A stretch of 50,360 nucleotides of DNA. Origin: Saccoglossus kowalevskii. Taxonomy: Eukaryota; Hemichordata; Enteropneusta; Harrimaniidae. Shown piece after piece: positions 44,701 through 50,360 of the stretch. Positions within the stretch are counted from its first letter, which is position 1. Each line of letters opens with the position of its first letter. Where the stretch lies: NCBI RefSeq assembly GCF_000003605.2, contig NW_003107602.1:179495-229854 (forward strand), given 5' to 3'. A model generated the notes under the pieces. It saw only the letters and a program-made list of their open reading frames with translations, was not told the origin of the DNA and made no database searches. The translations under genes and the position numbers were made by a program.

Positions 44701-45782
44701 ATGCATCATAGTTTCTTATGAATCATAGTTTCTTATGCATCATAGTTTCTTGTGCATCATAGTTTCTTATGCATCATAGTTTCTTATCCATCATAGTTTC
44801 TTATGCATCATAGTTTCTTATGCATCATATTTTTCTTATGCATCATAGTTTCTTATCCATCATAGTTTCTTATGCATCATAGTTTCTTATGCATCATATT
44901 TTTCTTATGCATCATAGTTTCTTATGCATCATAGTTTCTTGTGCATCATAGTTTCTTGTGCATCATAGTTTCTTATGCATCATATTTTTCTTATGCATCA
45001 TAGTTTCTTATCCATCATAGTTTCTTATGCATCATAGTTTCTTATGCATCATATTTTTCTTATGCATCATAGTTTCTTATGCATCATAGTTACTTGTGCA
45101 TCATAGTTTCTTGTGCATCATAGTTTCTTGTGCATCATAGTTTCTTATGCATCATATTTTTCTTATGCATCATAGTTTCTTATGCATCATAGTTTCTTAT
45201 GCATCATATTTTCTTATGCATCATAGTTTCTTATGCATCATAGTTTTTTGTGCATCATAGTTTCTTGTGCATCATAGTTTCTTATGCATCATAGTTTCTT
45301 ATGCATTATATTTTTCTTATGCATCATAGTTTCTTATCCATCATAGTTTCTTATGCATCATATTTTTCTTATGCATCATAGTTTCTTATTCATCATAGTT
45401 ATTTATGCATCATATTTTTCTTATGTATCATAGTTTCTTATCCATCATAGTTTCTTATGCATCATAGTTTCCCAACTGGAACTCAGTTCGTTTTCTGAAA
45501 TTATATTTGTTCACAATCTGTCGGACTGTATTATACGTTTAGAGTTATCTGATCAACTGCATATAGCTTTTGTTGTGTCTTACAGGACGACGCGTTTGTT
45601 TGGGTGAGCAGCTAGCCAAGACGGAATTGTTTTTGATAATTACACAAATCTTGCATCAATTTACTATAACCATTGCAGAAGAAGAAAATCAAGACATGGC
45701 ATCGCTATTGAAGCCCGTCGCCGGTATCACTCTGTCGCCACAACCATACAAAATACAAGCAGTTAACCGACACGCATTGTAG
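38294..45782 (+). CDS. Cytochrome P450, CYP2 clan, complete three-exon gene
   Basis: ER-anchored heme-thiolate monooxygenase. Coding exons 38294-38642, 42558-43517 and 45586-45782 join in phase 1 to give 501 residues plus stop, the usual CYP2 length. In order: N-terminal membrane anchor (about 8-30), hinge PDGPFGWPLVG (the family's usual PPGP is altered to PDGP), C-helix WKEQR (W127, R131), GNFGMG-like segment, I-helix AGTETTSTT (304-312), K-helix EIQR (E360, R363), PERF (415-418) and the heme loop FSIGRRVCLGE with axial C441, formed across the last intron. All residues needed for catalysis are present, so the gene looks functional. Whether it is closest to CYP2U, CYP2J or another CYP2 subfamily cannot be decided by eye, and the substrate is unknown. 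Confidence 0.93.
38643..42557 (+). other. P450-1 intron 1
   Basis: Donor GTGAGT, acceptor TTTCAG, 3.9 kb. An (AT)n run lies at 38683-38715 just after the donor. A CRE palindrome TGACGTCA lies at 41552-41559. No exon or clear mobile element was recognised in the rest. Confidence 0.85.
38683..38715. repeat. (AT)n microsatellite
   Basis: 33 bases of alternating A and T, 40 bases into P450-1 intron 1. Confidence 0.95.
42558..43517 (+). CDS. P450-1 exon 2: C-helix to PERF
   Basis: Acceptor TTTCAG, donor TATAG|GTAAGC, phase 1 at both ends; residues 117-437. One 960-base exon carries what vertebrate CYP2 genes usually divide among several exons: WKEQR, the F-G region, AGTETT, EIQR and PERF, ending PFSIG just before the cysteine loop. 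The ORF start at 42455 is intronic. Confidence 0.93.
43780..44342 (+). repeat. Degenerate tandem repeat of about 120-165 bp, four to five copies
   Basis: The words ATCATCACGAAATGAAC, ATCTGAGAGAGGTT, GTAGTACTCAC, ATCTAAGCAATCGGA and AACAAGAAGTCGAAAATA recur in order. A landmark word starts near 43881, 44045, 44192 and 44308, so the spacing is about 164, 147 and 116, the last unit being internally shortened. Confidence 0.85.
44681..45471 (+). repeat. 17/18-bp minisatellite, about 46 copies
   Basis: The 17-bp unit TTATGCATCATAGTTTC alternates with an 18-bp variant ending TATTTTTC; TGTGCATC and TATCCATC variants recur in groups. The array ends about 115 bases before the heme-loop exon. ATGCAT palindromes occur in most units. 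Confidence 0.95.
45586..45782 (+). CDS. P450-1 exon 3: heme-binding loop and C-terminus
   Basis: Acceptor TTACAG; residues 437-501, stop TAG at 45780-45782. It encodes GRRVCLGEQLAKTELFL with the axial cysteine (441), the L-helix and the closing beta sheet (LSPQPYKIQAVNRHAL). No exact AATAAA follows; TATAAATAT near 45837 may serve as a variant polyadenylation signal. Confidence 0.93.
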
Positions 45783-46976
45783 ATGTGTATGACTCTTTTT
45801 TGTATTTAAATATTGTTTTTATTTCGTTTCAATAATATAAATATACAACACACAAAATATTGCATTATTTACTTTTACATACACGTTTCAATAGAAAAAC
45901 TTTCAAGTGTTCAATGTCAACTTTATACTACCTGACTGTATAATGCCAACTTTCACCGTAAATAACAACTGTTGGATGACGTTCCGGTCCGCTGAAAAGG
46001 GTCCAGCTTTAGAATATGACGTCATAGTCGTCGCCAGTGCACTCTGCTAAAATGTTCTCTCACTAATTTAGATGCGAACAGGACATGTGTATGTAGCTGA
46101 TTTCGTACAGTATTGTTTCGAAAAGTTGTTTCCAGAATTTACGGTTTATAAACATACATGATTTATAGATTTGAGAAATGTCGTTGACCAATCAGAAAGA
46201 TCATCGTTAGGTCACTGCGTATGAATACAAGCTTTTGAAATGGACTACCTGCTGCAATCTGCGCGTGTGTGTGGACGTATCGATCGGAATCGGAACTATT
46301 TCATCGCGAATTATTATGTCTCAATTCCGGTAAATACGCCTCTCAAAAGGCAATGTAGACAAATTTCACCACTTTCGGTTTATAAATCGGGCGCATTACG
46401 ATAGTTTGTCGTCATTATACAGCAGACAGGTCGTACTCCCCACTCTCCACATCGACAAAGTCATTATTTTCTATGACCACATACCCTTTCACTTTAATGA
46501 TATTTCAATATATGTATTGTGTAACCATTGTATATTCTATAACGTTATTTATCTGCCAGTGTGAAATGGCAAAGAATAAAATCATTACTCATTCATTACA
46601 TATATGTTCTTAATGTTCTTATTGTACTGATCGAAATACATTAAATAACAAACAACAACAACAGGAAGAACAAAAACATGTGTAAGTTATACTACAAACC
46701 ATATACGGCGGGGTCTTCGCCATGTGCTAATCTACGATGCTAGTGGTATCTAAACCCGGGATTTAAACCTTTCATCTGTTTCAAGGGGAATTTTACTCAT
46801 CGTTTACGACAAGGATTCCTTATCTGATTTGGGTAGCAAAATTGTTGACTTGCTCAATTTTGCTCACCGAATTTATGCAAGGTTCCACTCGCTATACACC
46901 ACTTTACTAACACGTAACTGCATTCAGATTTATGCAAACGAAACACACTGTGAATAACTTACGTCATAGGCGTCTC

Positions 46977-47018
46977 GAGAAATACGAAATGAGATATTAC
47001 TAGCATTATAGCTAGGCG
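46977..47018 (+). repeat. Dispersed direct repeat, copy 1
   Basis: Shares GAGAAATA, TGAGATATTAC, AGCAT and TAGCTAGGC, in order, with 47211-47257. Confidence 0.6.
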
Positions 47019-47210
47019 TTGGTATGGTGACGTATATCTAGTGGAACGCTATTTAGATTCTAGGCTATACAATGACATATTACTGGCCAAGAACCGATGC
47101 GACGTTTCATTCGCTGCACGACATTCCGTATATTACGCCAGTGTTACCTCGTTACCCATTCATTGAGGCAAACCGGCGTTACACACAATAAGGAATGGTA
47201 TAATGGTCTA

Positions 47211-47257
47211 GAGAAATAAAGTACGCCATGAGATATTACAAGCATCGTAGCTAGGCT
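47211..47257 (+). repeat. Dispersed direct repeat, copy 2
   Basis: Diverged copy of 46977-47018, about 234 bases downstream, with a five-base insertion near its start. Confidence 0.6.
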
Positions 47258-47992
47258 GTAGTGCAGAGACAATTTCATTTATTAAGTGTGTAAGTTCCAA
47301 TCAATATCCAATAAATTATGTATTTTAGTAATAGTCTTTGTCCACAGTTCTACCGTGAAGCTGTTTTCATTTGGCTTGGTAATTGAACATTCAACAACGT
47401 ATGGTACTACAGGTTATTGCTGCGTTATGGCACGGTATACGGAATGCAAATCCCTCACCGTGTCTCTTATATAACCGATGACACCCCGCCTTGTAATTTG
47501 CGACGGCCGAGCCGTGTAAATTGCGAACTCAGACAAAGAACCCCTGCCGCAAAAGGTGACTGAAATTTCCCTACTGATAATTACCCAGCGACTTGATAGC
47601 CTTGTATTCGAAACTTGTTATTATCCAACAGCGTTATAAAACTTTTCGATACGGCACAATATGCAGTGAGTGTACAAAACAAACAAATATTTCGTAATAT
47701 ACACATGCTTGCTAGATTTGTTCCCATGACAACAACTGACTCACGTTCACGATGAATTTCTATCACTGCAATAAAATGGCAAACAGACAAATAAGCGGGC
47801 CATTCGAATAACAAAAACATAATACACTTCACGTAAGTCACCCCCTCTACATACACACATTGTCAAACCTGTCAACAGAACACAAACTCACTCGCTCACG
47901 TTCCCACTTATCCACGTGATATACCACGTGACCTGTTCGGAAAACAGTTAAACAAACAACACATTACAGTACAGTACCAATTATCAGTTGTT

Positions 47993-48175
47993 ATGAACTT
48001 TGACCTTGTTTTGCTTCGAACATTCATCTTGACGACGCCATGTTACAAACGATCCCTATATCGGTCGGGTGGTCGACTCTTTGCGTATTTCTACTTGTGT
48101 TGTTGTTGTACTATACATACGTATATCTCAGTCGACGCAGCGGCCTCCCGCCAGGTCCCATTGGATGGCCAGTGA
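47993..48175 (+). other. Upstream overlapping ORF ahead of the second P450
   Basis: A 60-codon frame starts 47 bases before the P450 start codon, in a different frame, and runs 133 bases into the P450 coding sequence. If the mRNA begins upstream of 47993 it would compete with the main start; if it begins between 47993 and 48040 it is irrelevant. It is unlikely to encode a functional product. Confidence 0.4.
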
Positions 48176-48397
48176 TCGGCAATCTTTTCCAGCTCATGCG
48201 AGACAAAGCGGGCGTGCACGTCGCCTTAGTAAAACTGGCTGAAAACTATGGCGATGTTTTTAGCCTATATTTCGGTTCCAAACTGGTCATTATTTTAAAT
48301 GGATATGACGCTATACGGGAGGCATTTGTTAACAGAGCTGATGTACTGAACAATCGACCCAGTTTGTTGGTCCTAGAAATGCTGTCAAACGGCAAAG
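48040..48397 (+). CDS. P450-2 exon 1: membrane anchor and hinge
   Basis: Residues 1-119 plus one base; donor AAAG|GTCAGT, phase 1. Start ATG at 48040 gives a good hydrophobic anchor (LCVFLLVLLLYYTYVYL) followed by a full PPGP hinge. It runs to VLNNRPSLLVLEMLSNGKG. Confidence 0.9.
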
Positions 48398-50360
48398 GTC
48401 AGTCTATGTTATTCAAAGGTCACCATCAGTTACAATAAGCAATGCCTTCTTTTTGTATTTGACCTGCCGTTTTTGTGTGTTTATATTCCGTTAAAGTGTC
48501 ATTCATTACTAGTACACCCTTTCTATAAGTCGCCCTCTAGTGATAGGGAACTTCTGTGACATATAAGAATAAAAACAGTGTCGTTCAAATCTAGAACTGC
48601 GTTGGTTGTATATTCTTTCATCAATCTATAGGAAAATATAGATAAAATCTCTCAGATCTACAGATCGAAACGATATCGACGCTTTGATCGTCACTAGTGT
48701 GTGCGGTCTTACGTTTTCCAGATTAGTAATCGCAGAACGGCAACAACATCGATTCAATCATTCTCGCTCACTAGATTATGTTTCTTCCTTTGCATACACA
48801 CTCTGACAAAACTCACAAACAAGGCTAGTATTTGGGAATTGAGGTTTGAATATTTATGACGCCTTGAAAGTAAATGACCAATCAGCGCTCCGGTTTTAGA
48901 ACGAAGGCACGGATCTCCTACTTTTTCATGTATTGACTGGTTCCATGTGATATTTTATTGTTTTTAGTCTGTTATTATTGTTCAACAGGAATTGTCGGGG
49001 CGAATGGACATGATTGGAAAGCACAGAGAACATTCTTTCTAAAAACATTGCGTCGAATCGATGTCGGTCAGTCACGTAAACTCGAGCATCACATACTAGA
49101 AGAATGTGAATTTCTTATTAATGAAATCGAATCTCTAGAGGGCGCCCTGTTTGAACCTACAGACGTGATTAGTCATGCTGTTGCCAACATTATATGCTTC
49201 TTTACGTTTGGTCGAAGGTTTGAATACTCGGATGGGAAGTTCAAAGAGCTCTTGAGTATGCTTCGTCGTTTGATGGGAATCGTAGGGAGTGCGGCAGCCA
49301 TTCATTTTTTTCCTATGATGAAAATCTTCATGCGAACGAAATTTAGACAACTTGCGAAAGTGAAAGAGGAGGTGTTTACTTTGGAACGAGAGATAATTGA
49401 AGAGCATAAACGGACAATCGATGTAGACAACCCCCGTGACTTCGTTGACGCTTATTTGATTGAAAGTGATAAACGAAGACAAAAGAACGAGAACTGTTCT
49501 TTTACAGACGAAGGATACGTACTCGTTACTTTAGCGGATTTGTTTACAGCTGGAACGGAGACAACTTCTACCACCCTCAGATGGGGCCTTCTTTACCTCT
49601 GCTTAAATAAGCACGTCCAACAAACAGCTCAGAATGAAATAGACCATGTTGTTGGAAGACATCGGCAACCAGATCTCGGTGACCAATCAAATCTTCCTTA
49701 CACGCAGGCTTTGGTATACGAGATCCAGCGAATATCTTCAGTATTCCCTTTGAGCGTGCCTCATTGTGCAGCAACTGAGACTCATCTCCATGGTTACAGA
49801 ATTCCTAAAGGGGCTGAAATTCTACCGAATTTATGGTCTGTTTTGCACGATCCGGTAATATGGCCTGAACCTGAGAAATTACGCCCTCAACGATTTCTGG
49901 ACGAGGGCATGGAGAATGTGATACGACCTGAACGGTTTATTCCATTCGGCATTGGTGCGTAAATACGAGTTGGGATGTAATCGTTCAGATATTGACCACA
50001 CGAGGGCGCAAGTCCGCGTAGAGCTTATATATCTGAACGATAAACGACACAAGTGCGTTGTCTGGAGTTGGTACTAGCCAATCAAAAATGTGTACACGTG
50101 TTTTTGTTTCTCTTGTTCACAGAATATTAGAAGTATCACAGGTGGACGACATACATTGCCTATATCAACTTTTATTATAGTATTTATTGTTATACTTTAA
50201 ACTTGGCAAGATCAGAATGCCAGTGTCTGCCATAATTCCTCGTGGATCAAAGAACAAACTGAAGAAGTTCGAATTAGAATGTTGAATGTTGTTTTCAGTG
50301 TTAACTTCGGGACTTAATATATCAAGGTCATATGGCAGTGCCTTTAACAGTCTCTAGAAA
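48040..50360 (+). CDS. Cytochrome P450, CYP2 clan, second tandem copy, 3' end outside window
   Basis: Coding exons 48040-48397 and 48989-49954 are present, both junctions phase 1; residues 1-442 are visible. N-terminal anchor (about 8-28), hinge LPPGPIGWPVIGNL, C-helix WKAQR (W129, R133), I-helix AGTETTSTT (307-315), K-helix EIQR (E364, R367), and RPQRF (P419-F422), where the usual PERF glutamate is Gln. The visible part stops at PFGIG, exactly where the first P450 breaks before its cysteine loop. No GxRxCxG exon follows in the remaining 406 bases, so the last exon should lie beyond the window. It is a tandem paralogue of the gene at 38294-45782 with the same exon plan. Function is inferred as for that gene; the absence of the cysteine exon from the window is not evidence of a pseudogene. 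Confidence 0.88.
48398..48988 (+). other. P450-2 intron 1
   Basis: Donor GTCAGT, acceptor CAACAG, 591 bases, against 3.9 kb in the neighbouring paralogue. Nothing notable was recognised inside. Confidence 0.85.
48989..49954 (+). CDS. P450-2 exon 2: C-helix to PQRF
   Basis: Acceptor CAACAG, donor ATTG|GTGCGT, phase 1 at both ends; residues 120-442. A single 966-base exon equivalent to exon 2 of the first P450. The donor is weaker than its neighbours' (C at +4), but a stop follows only two codons on (GCG TAA), so it must be used for a full-length protein. Confidence 0.9.
49955..50360 (+). other. P450-2 intron 2 (partial)
   Basis: Begins GTGCGT. It contains an inverted repeat with 11-bp arms (49980-49990 and 50031-50041, ATCGTTCAGAT). 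The window ends inside this intron. Confidence 0.75.
49980..50041. repeat. Short inverted-repeat element, 62 bp
   Basis: ATCGTTCAGAT and ATCTGAACGAT are exact complements separated by 40 bases that include a CGAGGGCG motif. It may be a minimal MITE or a hairpin. Confidence 0.55.

Larger units (their letters stand above)
43518..45585 (+). other. P450-1 intron 2, filled with tandem repeats
   Basis: Donor GTAAGC, acceptor TTACAG. Two-thirds of its 2.07 kb is tandem repeat: about 150-bp units at 43780-44342 and about 17-bp units at 44681-45471. No coding sequence. Confidence 0.9.
45783..48039. other. Spacer between the two P450 genes
   Basis: 2.3 kb with no supported gene. It has a CRE palindrome TGACGTCA at 46017-46024 and a pair of related 42-47-bp direct repeats at 46977 and 47211. 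It must hold the 3' UTR of the first P450 and the promoter of the second, but I see no strong TATA box for the latter. Confidence 0.75.

Noticed and set aside
50142-50199. Possible third exon of the second P450 (acceptor CACAG then GGACGACATACATTGCC)
   Set aside because: In the required phase it reads GRHTLPIST and then a stop, with no cysteine or GxRxCxG motif. The real exon is more likely beyond the window.

Overview
The window is nuclear DNA of an animal. Protein-coding exons are split by GT-AG introns with preserved phase, there are no operons, and the spaces between exons are AT-rich and full of small inverted-repeat elements and minisatellites. The genes belong to metazoan families: an organic anion transporting polypeptide with an extracellular Kazal-like domain, and two microsomal CYP2-clan cytochromes P450. 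Non-depleted CpG and many short TIR elements suggest an invertebrate, perhaps a marine deuterostome or lophotrochozoan. I cannot fix the species.

Layout: (1) positions 1-24244 hold one complete SLCO/OATP transporter gene on the + strand. It has a TATA box at 17-25, eight coding exons between 160 and 24218, a 13.8-kb first intron and a polyadenylation signal at 24239. The spliced frame closes exactly (3537 nt, 1178 residues plus stop) and the core most resembles the SLCO5A/SLCO4 branch. (2) Positions 24245-38230 are intergenic. I found no gene there, but there are several MITE-like elements, an 18-bp-arm hairpin beside a 28-bp minisatellite, and a 57-nt hairpin resembling a miRNA precursor. 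(3) Positions 38294-45782 are a complete three-exon CYP2-type P450 (501 residues). Its last intron carries a block of about 150-bp repeats and a block of about 17-bp repeats. (4) Positions 48040 to the window end are a second, tandem CYP2-type P450 with the same intron positions and phases. Its heme-cysteine exon lies beyond the window.

How the genes relate: the P450s would be ER-anchored monooxygenases oxidising small lipophilic substrates, and the OATP would be a plasma-membrane carrier of amphipathic organic anions. All three are on the + strand. Physical closeness of an oxidising enzyme pair and a transporter is suggestive of a shared chemical-handling neighbourhood, but nothing in the sequence shows co-regulation.

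I did not find an evidently new multi-gene system. The most unusual items are the very long, lysine-rich cytoplasmic tails and juxtamembrane cysteine cluster of the transporter, a forkhead-motif palindrome repeated about 18 times in its intron 5, a foldback element family with two copies of very different length, the 33.0-kb hairpin, and repeated CRE, X-box and NRF1-like palindromes. Motif counts were made by eye and are minimum counts.
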